Below the pieces are notes generated by a model that was not told the origin of the DNA, made no database searches, and was given only the letters and a program-made list of their open reading frames with translations. Shown piece by piece: positions 10,671 through 22,822 of a stretch of DNA of 64,000 bases. The DNA is taken from positions 21,996,623-22,060,622 of the forward strand of contig NC_049909.1 of assembly GCF_001411555.2 (NCBI RefSeq). The letters run 5' to 3'. The DNA comes from Juglans regia. Lineage: Eukaryota > Streptophyta > Magnoliopsida > Fagales > Juglandaceae. Each line of letters opens with the position of its first letter. The first letter of the stretch is position 1. Both the position numbers and the translations under genes were made by a program.

Positions 10671-11970
10671 GTTTTTCCCTTTTTGTTTATGTAGATGACT
10701 CTTATGATATAATTTGAAGCCGCAAGTTAAAAAAGTTTCCCAACTATTTTCAAGAGAATGCGCATATTAAAATTGTCCCTTTGATCAAATTCCATTAATT
10801 CATAACAGAAATTGCTGACTTGGATCTTATTAGCCCCATCATAATAAGTCATACACAAAGACTACATAGTTTACTTTAAAATAAAACTTAAAAAAAAAAT
10901 ATAAACTCAACATAACACGTAAGAATAAATACTACAACATAAAATTAATACAAAATTATGAAAGTTAAACAAAAAATCTTCTTTATCTGAAAATAAAAAA
11001 TCATAAAAATGAGAAATCACAAACTAAGTTTCTTTTGAAAAAAAGTAAATTAATTTCTTGTATACAAGAGTGGGCGGTGGGCCACTGCATCCGACCCTTT
11101 TGGCCCTTACTTGGGAAGAATTGGAGTCGTGCGGGTGAATGCCTACACGCATTTGGGCGCTAGGGGATGGGACTTGGACTAGGCCCAAGCCTATCCAAGG
11201 TTTATCTCGTTTGCCTGACCCAAATTATATATATAAACTAATGTTTTTAACAAAATATCATTCTTTTAAATAAAACTCTTCAAAACATTGTCGTCTTACA
11301 TTATGTTTTTTTGTAAAATTCTCACTCCTCTCTCTCTCTCTTCCTCCATATCGACGTTGGCCTTGGACACCAACCCTGGGTCTCTCTCTCTCTGGGTTGG
11401 TTTTAGTTTTTGTTTTTCAATGGGTTTTGGGGGTGGAGAGTTTTGTTTCGATATGGGTGGGCGGGAGGACGATTGTAGGAGTCAATCCGCCCTCTAGCAT
11501 TCAAATGGGGGGCACTCGCTCATAGGGGTGGGGTTGAGGCTTGGGGGCCCAACTCTCTCTCTACTATTTATAGTTTGGAGCTCAATAAATATAACATTTT
11601 AAGAAAAAAAATCTACAAGCAATCATATATGTTAGCCATTAGTTACAAGTTCACATTTTTTCCCTATTAATCCACCGTTTCATCATTTCATACTAAATTC
11701 TTAGTAGAGGAACTCAATTTTTTGGCTAATTGTTTAAAAAAGAGAAGGAAAAGTAGTAGTAGCCAGTAGGATGACTATGTACTTTATAATTTTTGAAACT
11801 TTGGATAGGACGCGTAAAAAAAAATAAATCTAACAACAAGTGGACCTAACACATTTTACAGCACCTCTTTCTACAACGGCCCAACCCAATCTCGAACCTT
11901 ATAATAACAACAACTTACCCCCACACGTAAATGCCGTGTTACCTCACAGCCCTCACTCAGCCTACAGTTG
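10671..11970. other. Intergenic DNA upstream of the UBA2-like gene
   Basis: AT-rich, with a G-rich island at about 11070-11560 containing TC runs. No reading frame here resembles a known protein. The last few hundred bases should hold the promoter of the RNA-binding protein gene. Confidence 0.5.
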
Positions 11971-11972
11971 TT

Positions 11973-11990
11973 TTTAGGGTTAGGGTTTAG
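11973..11990 (+). promoter_or_regulatory. Telo-box-like motif ahead of the UBA2-like gene
   Basis: TTTAGGGTTAGGGTTTAG lies about 50 bases before the ATG. It contains TTAGGGTTT, the complement of the plant telo-box AAACCCTAA, a motif common in promoters and 5' UTRs of translation and RNA-metabolism genes. Functional relevance is inferred from position only. Confidence 0.5.
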
Positions 11991-12035
11991 CCTCAGTCCG
12001 GAGATTCTTCTTCCGCTGCTTCACTCTCTCATCCA

Positions 12036-13340
12036 ATGGACCCAACAAAGAAACGTAAGCTGGAAGAGAACGGCGTCTCCGCCGAAATCGATCCGTCTCT
12101 CTCGATACTGACCCCGGAAGACGTCCGAAAAATCGTCGACCGTATCGACAAGGACAAGCTCATCAATATCGTGGCGGCCGCCGCGGTCCGCCACTTGGAC
12201 GTCCTAGAAGGCGTCCGAGCCCTCGCCGATTCCGACGTCTCACAGCGCAAGCTCTTCGTCCGCGGCCTCGGCTGGGACACCAACACGGATGGCCTCCGCA
12301 GCCTTTTCTCCTCCTACGGCGAGATCGAGGAGGCCGTCGTCATTCTCGACAAGCAGACCGGCAAGTCCAAGGGCTATGGCTTCGTCACTTTCAAGCACGT
12401 TGACGGCGCTCTCCTCGCTCTCAAGGAGCCCAGCAAGCGGATCGATGGTCGCGTGACCGTTACGCAGCTCGCCGCGGCGGGGAACTCTGGTAACAACGCG
12501 AACGCGAACGCCGCCGATGTAACGATGCGGAAAATCTACGTATGGGAGGTGCCGCACGAAATGTCTCCGGATAAGCTGTTGTCCCACTTCAGTTCATACG
12601 GGGAGATCGAAGAGGGGCCTTTGGGGTTCGACAGGTTCACTGGGAAGTCGAAGGGCTTCGCGCTGTTTGTGTATAAGACGGCCGAGGGGGCGCAGGCGGC
12701 CTTGTCCAATCCGGTGAAGATGATAGACGGGAGGCAGTTGAATTGTAAATTGGCGAACGTGGATGGGAAGAAAGGGAAGCAAGGGGGGCCGCCCGGCCAG
12801 GGCGGGCCTGATGGGGCTCAGGGCCCGATTTCAGGTACTGGGAATGACGGGATGGGGATGGGTATGGGAATGGGTATGACGCAGGGTTCGATTCCAGGGT
12901 CGCAGTACGGCGGACCAGGATCAATCGGCACGTATGGAGCGTATACTGGTGCGCCACCTATGGGGAATCATCCATTGAACTCGTCCTCGTTGGGTGGACC
13001 GGGGTTATCGGCTGTTAATAACCAGGCTCCGTCGTCTTTTGGTGGGACTGCTGGGTATGGCGCTGGACTGGGTGGGCCGTATGGTGGGTATGGCGGCATT
13101 GGTGGGACTAGTGGGGGATTGGGCGGTGCTGCTGCTGTGGGTGGATCCTCTGCGTTGTATAGATTGGCGCCAAGTTCGGTGGGAATGCCCTCTGGTGGGT
13201 ATCCGGAGAGTGCGCATTATGGCCTCTCGTCATCGGCTGGGTATCCAAGTCAGCTCCTCCAGCCAGCGGGTAACTCCCCGGTGCCAAGGGTTCCGCCTGG
13301 TGGTGGAGCAATGTACCCTAATGTACCGCCTTATTTTTGA
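12036..13340 (+). CDS. UBA2C: UBP1-associated protein 2-type RNA-binding protein, two RRMs
   Basis: A single uninterrupted frame of 434 aa. RRM1 has RNP2 LFVRGL (73-78) and RNP1 KGYGFVTF (112-119). RRM2 has RNP1 KGFALFVY (206-213) and a divergent RNP2, IYVWEV (167-172). A basic N-terminus (TKKRKL) could be a nuclear signal. The conserved block before RRM1 ([10 protein letters not shown], then [11 protein letters not shown]) is typical of UBA2 proteins. The C-terminal half is Gly/Pro/Ser-rich and includes a Met-Gly alternation near 284-292, as expected for a low-complexity hnRNP-like tail. UBA2 proteins act in the nucleus with oligouridylate-binding UBP1 in mRNA turnover; UBA2C is my best subfamily guess. 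The gene is GC-rich compared with its surroundings. The stop is followed directly by a splice-donor-like G|GTAATT, consistent with a spliced 3' UTR. Confidence 0.9.
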   Translation: MDPTKKRKLEENGVSAEIDPSLSILTPEDVRKIVDRIDKDKLINIVAAAAVRHLDVLEGVRALADSDVSQRKLFVRGLGWDTNTDGLRSLFSSYGEIEEAVVILDKQTGKSKGYGFVTFKHVDGALLALKEPSKRIDGRVTVTQLAAAGNSGNNANANAADVTMRKIYVWEVPHEMSPDKLLSHFSSYGEIEEGPLGFDRFTGKSKGFALFVYKTAEGAQAALSNPVKMIDGRQLNCKLANVDGKKGKQGGPPGQGGPDGAQGPISGTGNDGMGMGMGMGMTQGSIPGSQYGGPGSIGTYGAYTGAPPMGNHPLNSSSLGGPGLSAVNNQAPSSFGGTAGYGAGLGGPYGGYGGIGGTSGGLGGAAAVGGSSALYRLAPSSVGMPSGGYPESAHYGLSSSAGYPSQLLQPAGNSPVPRVPPGGGAMYPNVPPYF

Positions 13341-15740
13341 GGTAATTTATTATCTGTTACTTGGTTCTTTCCTGTTTTTACTATCTGCTGTGCTGGTATT
13401 CATATGTGTTTTGAATGACTTGGTGCCATGCTTTGTTTTTTGCCTGATTTCTTTTTATATTATTGCGTCTTGTGACTTGTAATGGGTGTTTGCGTGCTTT
13501 GCATTTTGTTTGTGGGTTTTTGTATGTTCTGGTTTGTTTATTGGGATTTCGTTGTGAGTGTATGTGTGTCGCTTTAGTGTCTTTGTGCTTTTGTTTGTTT
13601 TCTATACTTTTGGAAAGCTCGCCATTAGTCAAAATGTCATTTTGGTATTAATTATCTGTTATAATATTGGAGTGATGAGGCATTTTTTAATATTGATGTA
13701 TGTGATTATGTCTGTTATGATTGTTTTTGACTTTGTATGCGTTCTTGCAATCTTTTTTGGGTGATGATTAATTATATTTGCTCATTTATAAATGCAATCT
13801 AATCTGCATGTTCAAAATGATGGTGGTGTGTAATGAAGATGTTTAGGCAGCTTATTGGGCTTTTGGATAACGATGTACTGCAAATTGCATGGAGGAATTG
13901 AGTTTTCATCTTGCTTTGTGCGTGTAATACTGCCCATTTAAAATGTGCCTTAATAAATTTGCATATATTAGGGCGAGGGCAAGCAGGGTCAATGTTGGGT
14001 GGGCGGACTGGGTCAACGGGTTTTCTATCAGCCATAGTGCTGTGTTTAATAAGTATCCATTATTGTCATGGCACATGCACAAATGTGAATGGCAACTTTC
14101 TTGGCATGTTCATAAAACCTTTTGAATAATTACACTTTCTGGTTCTAATTATGTGTTGATACAAATGAATCTAATTATGGATATCTGTTCTTTTGCTGAT
14201 AACTTGGTGCTAACTTATCATGTTTTTTTTCTTTTTAAATTTCCAGTTATACACCTGATGCGCTTCCCTTATTTTTCCGGCATCATGAATGATTTATTAC
14301 ATGCCTTTTTTTTTTTTTTAAAATTTTATGATTCCTGATGCTTTGTTTGCCTGGTACTTTTCTTTAAGATGTCATGAACTCTGTATCACCCCATCTTTGT
14401 TTTTGTCTGTGGTTAGGAAAGACATATGAGCCGTTTCTTTTACTGGTGGCCCAAGAAGGTATAATATTTGTTTTTTGTTCACTTTGAGTTAGAATGTAAT
14501 GATCCCTGCTTGGCATGATGGATGTGGAATCATGTATTGAGTTGTCAATGAATGTTTGGTTCAGGTGTATGACAGCTTATTCGGCGCTGATGCTTTATGT
14601 GGTTCTGGTGTTTCGTGATTGCAGAGTTTGATGAATGTATTAGCTGTTCGTTCCTTTACAGCCTCTTCATCTGCACCTTTTGTATTGTGGTTATTTTCTG
14701 AGTGTTTGTAGTAAAAGCATCCGAGTTAGACTAGTTATGTACTTCTATCAGGAAGCATTGTCTGGGTTTTTTAATTAATGATATAGTTTTAGTAATATAC
14801 TGAAATTATGCTTTGTCCTCCTTGTCCTTATAATACTTATATCTTCAATCAGGCCTCCTTTTTCTATGAATAACATTTCTTGATTACCTATAAAAAGTAC
14901 TTATATCTTCAATTAGGCTCTACAATGCTTATAAATCCTACTAAAATATGTTTTAATGGATGCATTGTGTGTATATGATGATAACATATAAATAAAACAC
15001 GTGTGGTGTGTTTCGTTGTGAAGAAGTCTGCGGATGAAGGTCCTACTATCTGTTTTGATGAATAGGATCTGTTGTATGGTAGTGATCTTCCTCGTGGGGA
15101 TTTCAGTGCTCCTTCTACAAGCTGTTTTGGCCGTACTATATTGAACGATGGTGTCTGCTGTCTCTCTTGGGGTTTTTCTTTTATCTCTGCAACTATCCTT
15201 GAAGTGCTTTTTTTTTTTTCCCCTTCTTATTTACATTGCTTTTGGTGGAATACAGTTTGTTTGGGTCTGTCTACCCTTTAGTTGTTGTTCGATCATCTTG
15301 TGGGATCTGCTAGCTCATTATATATGACAGTGGTTAGTAGTTCTATGCACTTGTGCTATTGATTGTAAAGTTATACCATGCTAGATGAAGGTTGCCTGTT
15401 TCTGTGACCTTTTTATTGGATTTATCAATCATTGATTGTCCAACGTGGGGATAGTTGATGCTTGTTAAGTGAATGTTGTGACCTGATAAGAGTCTAGTTT
15501 TACGAATTGGTTCTGTGATTACCTAGACCAGTCTTGTGATTTGGTTCTGGATAGCATTGTGATTTCGGGCCTCGAGTCAACTCTTCCTCGAATTAATCTG
15601 CTTTGACATGCATGCTTATTGACTTGTGGTCTGAGCAGTGGCAAATTGATTTTAACTTTGTGACTAGACCTGTCTGTTCCATTTATTTTTATCACATTTT
15701 GTTTTTGCGTGAATCCTCCTCTCCTTTTGTACATGTAAAT
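13341..15740 (+). other. Probable spliced 3' UTR and downstream DNA of the UBA2-like gene
   Basis: A donor-like GGTAATTT immediately follows the stop codon. A good acceptor (TAAATTTCCAG) occurs near 14246, so much of this T-rich stretch may be a 3' UTR intron. No protein-like frame was recognised. The strong T bias fits transcribed non-coding plant DNA, but no termination point can be fixed. Confidence 0.4.
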
Positions 15741-15750
15741 AGTTTTGACT

Positions 15751-16573
15751 TAGGGCTGTAATCTAGCCGAGCCGAGCTGGTCTTTGGCTAACCAAGCTCG
15801 GCTCGACTCAAAAAACTTGAGTTTGAGATTTTTATTTATCCTTTGTCTTTGCTCTACTCAATAAGCTAAACTCCCAACTCGAATTCGAGCTTGGCTCGAG
15901 TTGTTTATTTATTTATTTATTTTTTGAATATGATTTAATAATTAATAAATTAGATAAATAAAAATATAATATTGAATTTGTACAACTAACAAGTAGAACC
16001 TCTATTGAATTATAAGATTTTAAAAATTTATAAATAATTAATATGTAGCTAATTGATATTTATCCATTATAGCAATATATTACATGCCTACATAAATTAT
16101 TAATACATACACAAAATATGATAGCATTTATCTATTTTATATATAGTTCTCACATGCTAGTATATGAAATTATTAAATATTATGAACTAATTATTGTACA
16201 AATTATAAAATATAACTATGAAGCATATTCAATATATATGCACAAGTAATTAGGTTACATATCATATATTTAATTATAAATGTGATATGCTTATATTATT
16301 AGCTAATACATGTGTATATGTATATATTTATCATTATATAACTTATCAATATATAAATGAGCTAGCTTTAATTGAGTCGAGCTACAGAGTTGATTCGAGC
16401 ATAAATGAGCCTTAGTCGAGTCGAGTCGAGTTTAGTTGAGTATGTGTTATTTATTAATCGAGCGGGTATCTGCTTTCACAGTCGAGTTTTTTTTTCACGA
16501 GTCGAGTTCGATTTGAGTTTAATCAGGCGTGCACCAAGCGGGCTATCAAACAGACTAATTTATTTAAAGCCTA
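15751..16573. mobile_element. Small hAT-like element with GAGCTCG-type subterminal repeats
   Basis: It begins TAGGGCTGTAAT and ends ATTTAAAGCCTA, an imperfect inverted repeat of hAT type. Just inside each end are clusters of CGAGCCGAGC, GGCTCGA and GTCGAGTCGAGTCGAG strings, which look like transposase-binding subterminal repeats. The middle is about 400 bp of very AT-rich sequence with no coding capacity. AGTTTTGA at 15741-15748 recurs at 16573-16580, a possible 8-bp target duplication offset by one or two bases. Confidence 0.55.
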
Positions 16574-16580
16574 GTTTTGA

Positions 16581-19260
16581 GTAGGGTGCTACCTGCACCC
16601 CCTGGACCAGCCCCCGCAGAGAGTAATTTGGGCCACCCCTTTCTCTAGATGTCAAGGGCAAATTGGCCCCTCACCCATTGCCCACCCACGGCAAAAAACC
16701 CAAAACCAACTCAGACGACAAGAGGGAGATTGTGATGATGACCGGTTGAGCGTGAAGGCGACGGGGTGACTGGACGAGAAGTTTAAACTGTGAGAGGAAA
16801 GAAGGGGGGAGGGTGCTTTTAAACCGACAAAACCCTATTATAAAGTGATGTCAAAAATAATTGTTATATATATTTTTGCGGGTTGGATAGGAGAAATCCC
16901 GGGCGGGCTTGGTCATGGCCCGTCCCCCAACAACCTAGCCGCACACTATTCATTTGAGGTCAAAAGGAGGAGCACTTTGCCTTCCAACTAAGTGACATTA
17001 CCAAGATACTTATTACGCGCCAGAATGGAGCCTAGTGACATATACCTGGATTTGCACTATGACTTTCTTTTGATTAACTTATACATTGTTCTGGCCGGTG
17101 GGAGTCACATACATGGATTTTTATTTCCTAGTGGTTGGTCCGAAGGTTCTTGCATTAGTGAGTTTCTATATTGAATTTGTCTTAGTTTGGATTTCAAGTA
17201 GTTGCCAAGTTTGGATTATCTTCCATTTGTGTCGCACTCTTGAAATCTGTTTTCTATAACTTGCTGAGGTCATTGGCAGAGGAAGTATTGGCTGTGCTAT
17301 TCATACATGATCTCACAGTACTGAACCATGCTAACCATATGCTAGAAACTTTCTGTTCATACCAAAAACCATATAATGGTTGCATAATGACTTTTTCCCA
17401 CCTTTGTTATTTTTCTTATTAAAAAAACAACCCTCTCCTTGTAGTTGGCTGACCCAATTGGTAAAGTTGTATGGAACATACTTAAATATAAATTTGTAGT
17501 TGGTTCCAATTCCCACCTTTTCTTGGTGCTTAAGATTTTGAGCTCTCATAACCTGCCTCGGGCCAAAACTTGGCTGAGTTACTAACATTTTGCAAGTCAT
17601 GAACTGATTTTGTCAAGAGAGACCACGACTGAGGTGCTTCTTAGAGTAATGGTGTGATTTTGCCCTCTCCCCCGTTTGTTTTTGTTTTCTAACGGAAGTG
17701 AGATTGTATAACGCTGCTGTCTTACGTTCAAGAATTTGTTACTGTTTATGCTTTTATTATTTAACAGGTAGAGGAGAATCATTACCCCATCGAATTTGTT
17801 TCCGTTGTGCTAATTGTTATTGAATATCTGAACTTGTTGACCCCTATTATATGCGTATTTGACCTTGGTGAAAATAAACACCTCATCCATAATCTTCGTT
17901 AATTTTATTTTTGCAAAAGAAATACCTAATAGACTGAACTTGCTTAGTATTTCATGGTAGATATCATTGTGTTTAAATTCTATAGGGCATTGCCGGGGTA
18001 TACCATGGCAATCTGTGACATGGAACGTGTTGACACAAAAGTAGATTTTGTTTCTTACATTTTTTAGTCTTTTTTATAAGTTTTGCGTTTCTTAGTTATT
18101 TCTTCCATTTCTTGTTCTTCTGTTTGGTGTGTCAATGTGTCGGTCTTTTGGGCGGGGGTGTGAGGCAAACAAGAGAGGCTTGGGTGCCCGTGGAGTCTGT
18201 CCTGGCAATTGATCAGAGACGAGGCTGGATGGATGACCGAATATCTATTGCTAGAAAATGGAGAAAGTTTCTTCGAATGATTTTATTGAAGTTTCTTCGA
18301 ATGAAGCTTGCAAAGCTGCAAGTCCCTAGAACCAACAAGAGTGACTGCAGTCGGAACATGTGCCCACGCATGCCGTTTAGGTAGACCATTGATTACACAT
18401 GTATTGAAACGGACATCTGCTATTTTTTGCTTATTCAACAAAACCCTTTTAGATAAAGTTTACATCAATAAAGGCCGTAGAGTTTTGAGCGTAGATGCAG
18501 CATTCCAAGAATCATTACCCATCCGAAAGCCCGACCGCAAAAAGGGTATATGCCTAGTGATAGTTACGTTTTACAGTTTTATTTTTTTATTTTTTAAATT
18601 TTTTCCTTGTCAATAATGTCACCACCTCTGTTTTTGTTTTTGTTTTTGTAAAATCGTTACGATAATGTAGGGGGATTCTGCACTTTTGTATTATTATTAT
18701 TTTTTATTTTTTATTTTTTATATTCATAATAATAACAGAATGATTGAAATGGATAGGCTAACTTATTAGTTACTGTACTTTTGGCAAGAAAACTGGTAAC
18801 TGTAAATATTACCGCTAAATATTATAAGATCCACATGATAACTCTGTTAAAAAAAAGTGTTGCTTGATTCGATCAGATACATGCAGTTAATTAGTAGCAA
18901 AGGGAATAGCATCTGGAGTAGGGCTGCACGGATATATAATTATGCATAATATTATAGATACAAAATGTCAGTTCATTTTATCAGTATTTTTTTATTTTTT
19001 ATTTTTTATTTTTAACTATTTTGATTGACACACCAAATTATATAAATAAAACTATAACGGCAAATAACATTTTACCAATGATATTTAAGTTTCGTACGAA
19101 TAAATAATGAAATGGATTAGGAGAAAACGAAAAAAAAAGGGGACGGAAATGACGCCGTCCTAATCCACCTTCCGAGTTTGACTTGATGTCTACTTCTCTC
19201 AGAGTTACTAACCCGCTCTATAACTGTAAAAAAAACCTGATCTACGGAACTCATCACTCA
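16581..19260. other. Intergenic DNA, no gene recognised
   Basis: Mixed T-rich sequence. A 90-aa open frame at 18112-18384 contains a local repeat (AGTTTCTTCGAATGA twice, near 18268 and 18290) and no familiar motif. A region near 17440-17530 has weak tRNA-like A-box and B-box strings. Nothing else stands out. Confidence 0.5.
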
Positions 19261-19261
19261 C

Positions 19262-21238
19262 CAGTCCTTGCTAAAAAAAAAAAAAAAAAAGAGCTTTATT
19301 AAGTTAGCTGGCTGCACTCACCGCCGATCACTGGCTGCAACAGGCTACCGGTAATCGGCTCCTCCATTCTCTTTATAATCTTCTTTACGTTTTCTGCGCT
19401 GAATTTATTAGGTTTTTTTTTTTGTTCCCTCTCAGTTCGCAGGGTTTATGCTTTAATATATACTGTTAAATTATGCTGTGATTAAGTCCGTGGAAATTTG
19501 AAGTGATATATTGATTTTTTTTATCGTTCATGTTAAGAACTCTTTGGAAACACAGCGAAACTTGGGTACAAGCCTGGAGCCTCGAGTTTTAAGTTATCTG
19601 TATACGCATATATACGTGTATGTCTGTATGTATATCTGATTGTATGTATGTATGCATGTGTATTCACGCACGTACCATGTGTTTTATATGGTATTTATTT
19701 TCACTTCTTAACTCTGGGTTTTTATGCTGATGGGATCACAGTGTGCTTTAGGCGTTGGGATTAATTTGATTTGACTATGAGGGAATATGTGATTATAATT
19801 AATTTCCGAGATTCCAAAATCCCATGCTTTGTAAATGGGTACCAAATTGGCAACTTGAGTTCTAGGCGAAGCTTGAAAATTATTTTGAAAGTATTTACTG
19901 CTCATGGGTTCGACCCCTATCTGGCGGGTCGGTTTTTTCGAGCTTTTCTCACCCTTTAATTTCTGTTTACCTGTAAAAAAAAGAACGTTAAGTACTGCTC
20001 ATGCTCACAGCTTTAATCGTGAAAAAAGTAAAACTTGAGTACGTAAATATATTGCCTGCCTACTGCCAAAAGTCAGGTTGGTTGTTACCTGGTGAATTTT
20101 TGCAAGTTTGAAACTTCTTTATGAGGGTTGATCGGTCGATTTGAATCTTGATATAACAAGGATTTGAATGTAAAACAAGAGAGGTTTTTTATTGCATACT
20201 TCCACTTTGGCTTTGAAATGCTATTTTATACAGAAAAGGGGGGATTTTTCCTGAAGAATCTCTCTTCCAAGAATTTTGATGTCAGTGCTCCATCGTTTGA
20301 TGATGGAAAAGAGAGTATATTATCTTTTTAAGTGTTTTTCTTATCGTTCTTAGCTTGTTCTGATTGCCTTCCGCACTTGTTATTTTTTTGTCTGCTTCTT
20401 GCCCGTTTTATGAGCTGATATCATGATGTCTCTTTTTCTGAAATCCACAACCAATTCTTCGAGATTTATTGCGGAAGTATATGTTGCCTTTGATATGCAC
20501 TTTCTGCTGTATATTAATACTATATGCTGCGTACCGTCGGGTGCATCAGATTTTTAACGTGGGTTTGCTCCTGTTTAATTAATTGTGCGATATACACTCT
20601 GCATTCCTTTTAATACTGCTTCACTTATATTGGTGCAAATAACTTATAATGGTCCATTTTTTTTCTGCTGCTTCCCTTATCAAAAGAAATTGGTTTCCGC
20701 TGCTTCCATTATTGCTAGCATCTTGGCCTTAGCTCCACGGAAAAAATATACCAACTGTTAAAATGCAGAAGAAATGAAATTTAGATCAAAACTGTTTCTA
20801 CAGATGATAAGTACTGAAAAAAGGACGAGGAGAGGAACCCACACTCTAGGATCTCCGTAAAAAACTTTTATTTATTCCGTTAGTTGGCCTTTGTATGACT
20901 CCTTTCCACCTAATTATATTTTGAACATATTGCACTAGATTAGTCGTAAATGCCTATTTCTGCATCTGAATCTGGAAAATCTTCTTGTTCTGCACATCTT
21001 TTTTCGGTTTTTAAAAAATGTTCTATTTAAGTTGTCGTTTTATGGGAGACGAACTTCCATACAGTTTATCTGAGCAGTGATATTGGTCTTATAACTAGCA
21101 TTCTAAACATTTGTCATGCGAGTCTTGACAAAAGTTTATTTGAAAGTCTGCACCTAAGGTTTATCATCATGGAATAAGAATAATTCCTTGGACCTCTTAC
21201 GAGCTTTAACATATCTACAACATTGTTCCAGAATCATC
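19262..21238 (+). other. Possible 5' UTR exon and leader intron of the next gene
   Basis: A CT/GC-richer patch at about 19290-19350 ends ACCG|GTAATC and could be a non-coding first exon. The remainder up to the ATG at 21239 is T-rich and intron-like. This is inferred only from composition and a donor-like site. Confidence 0.3.
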
Positions 21239-22822
21239 ATGGATCTGGAACATAAACGTATAACCTGGGTCGGAAGTTTTTTCCGGAAGCTTGATGATAT
21301 GTGCCAAGAGGTGGATAATATTGTGAGCCAGGTATCTTTAATTTTATATGCTCTGTCCATAAAATCTTCCCTTTCTTTTTTAGTGCCCATTAATTGAACC
21401 TATCATAATACAGGCATTTGTTTCCCATTTTCACTGAATATTGTTGGGCAGGCATGTTTGTGAGAAAGTATACTCTTTGTTAGAGACGCATGATCTGTTT
21501 CAACTGATCTTAACAAAAGAAAAGGATTGAATTGAGGGCAATCTTCAAAGTTAAATTGCAGCTAAGTTTTTTACTTCAGTAGACATTTCCTCTCATAAAC
21601 TTGATTTTCTGTGTAGGATGCAATAAATTATGTTGAAAACCAGTTGCACAGTATGGGTGGCAGTGTGAAGAAGTTCTGTTCTGATGTTGTCGAAGATGTA
21701 CTTCCTCCTTTAGTGGATCCCATAAAGCGTGAAGCACAAGCTGTGGTTCTGAAAAGCAATGCTGCAATCAGCACCTATTTGCAGTCAATGATAGGTGATG
21801 AGAAAAAACATGGAGAGGCTGTCATGAAGCAGTCACATGCGGAGCCCAATGCAGATGATCATGTCAAGAACCTGCTGCCAGTAAATCAAATTATTCCAAC
21901 TTCTGTACATTCCCTTGAGGAGGCAGAGACTGTCTCGCCTCTGCAAAAGGTTGTTGATATTTTGATGGATGAAGACCCAAATGTGAATGCTGAAGAAAAC
22001 GCCACTGAGGAGTCCACCACTGAGGTGTTGGAGTTGTTTTCTCCAGGTGATAAAGAACCCTTTGATGCATCATTGTCCGGTGAGTTCAATGTAAGTAGTC
22101 ATGAAAATTCATCTAGAGTCCTCTCTGAGGTTTCACCTGCATCCTTCATTTCATTGTGTGGAGTTCCAATCCCCCCCAAAAAGGGGAACAATTACCGATA
22201 GAGCTATCACCGATGTCAGTGAGAGTGTTTCTGATGTCTCGAATATTATTCCTTCTAAATTACCTTTTTCAGTCGTATCTGTTGAGGAAATTATTGCAGA
22301 GATGAGACTCATGTTCCCTGGAAGTTCCCTGTTAGCGGAGTCTTGTAATAATCCTGGGGATTGTATTTGTCATAGTTTCAACAAGCTCCACTCTTCTACA
22401 CCAACCCCAATTATCTCCTCTGAGAACGAGGCGCGTGAGCCAGGGCTTGCTTCCTCCAGCAGTGTCCTACCATCAGATTCCATTGGTTGGTACTTTTCCT
22501 TCTTACATTGCAAGTTGTTTTTTTTATTTCCCATTACAGTTGGAATCACTTAATATTTTGGCAGAGGAAGACACTTCCAGTTCTAAGAAAATTCTCTCTG
22601 ACTGAATCATCTGGAAATAGGCATATTCACATCTGGGAGTCTTCTCAAGGTGAGACTTTGATGTGCTCTTTTCCTTCCCTCACCCCTTCCGTTAGTTGGG
22701 TTTATTTTTTCTCGGTTGTTTTTTTTATCGGTAAGTCACACATGCCTGTGTGTGACCTTACCTTTCATCCCATTCTCATGGGAGGAGTTGGTGCCATTTG
22801 AGCAAGAGCTCATAAGCCTTTT

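Noticed and set aside
12029..13311. Several minus-strand and alternative-frame open reading frames across the UBA2-like gene
   Set aside because: They mirror the GC-rich RRM coding sequence in other frames and show no motif of their own.
17440..17530. tRNA gene or SINE (TGGCTGACCCAATTGGTAAAG and GGTTCCAATTCCC strings)
   Set aside because: The arms do not fold as a cloverleaf and there is no tail or flanking duplication; too weak to list.
18112..18384. 90-aa open frame as a gene
   Set aside because: No conserved motif, contains a local DNA repeat, and no splice or promoter context.
18918..18935. TAGGGCTGCACGGATAT as another hAT end
   Set aside because: Only one short terminus-like string; no partner end, subterminal repeats or target duplication found.
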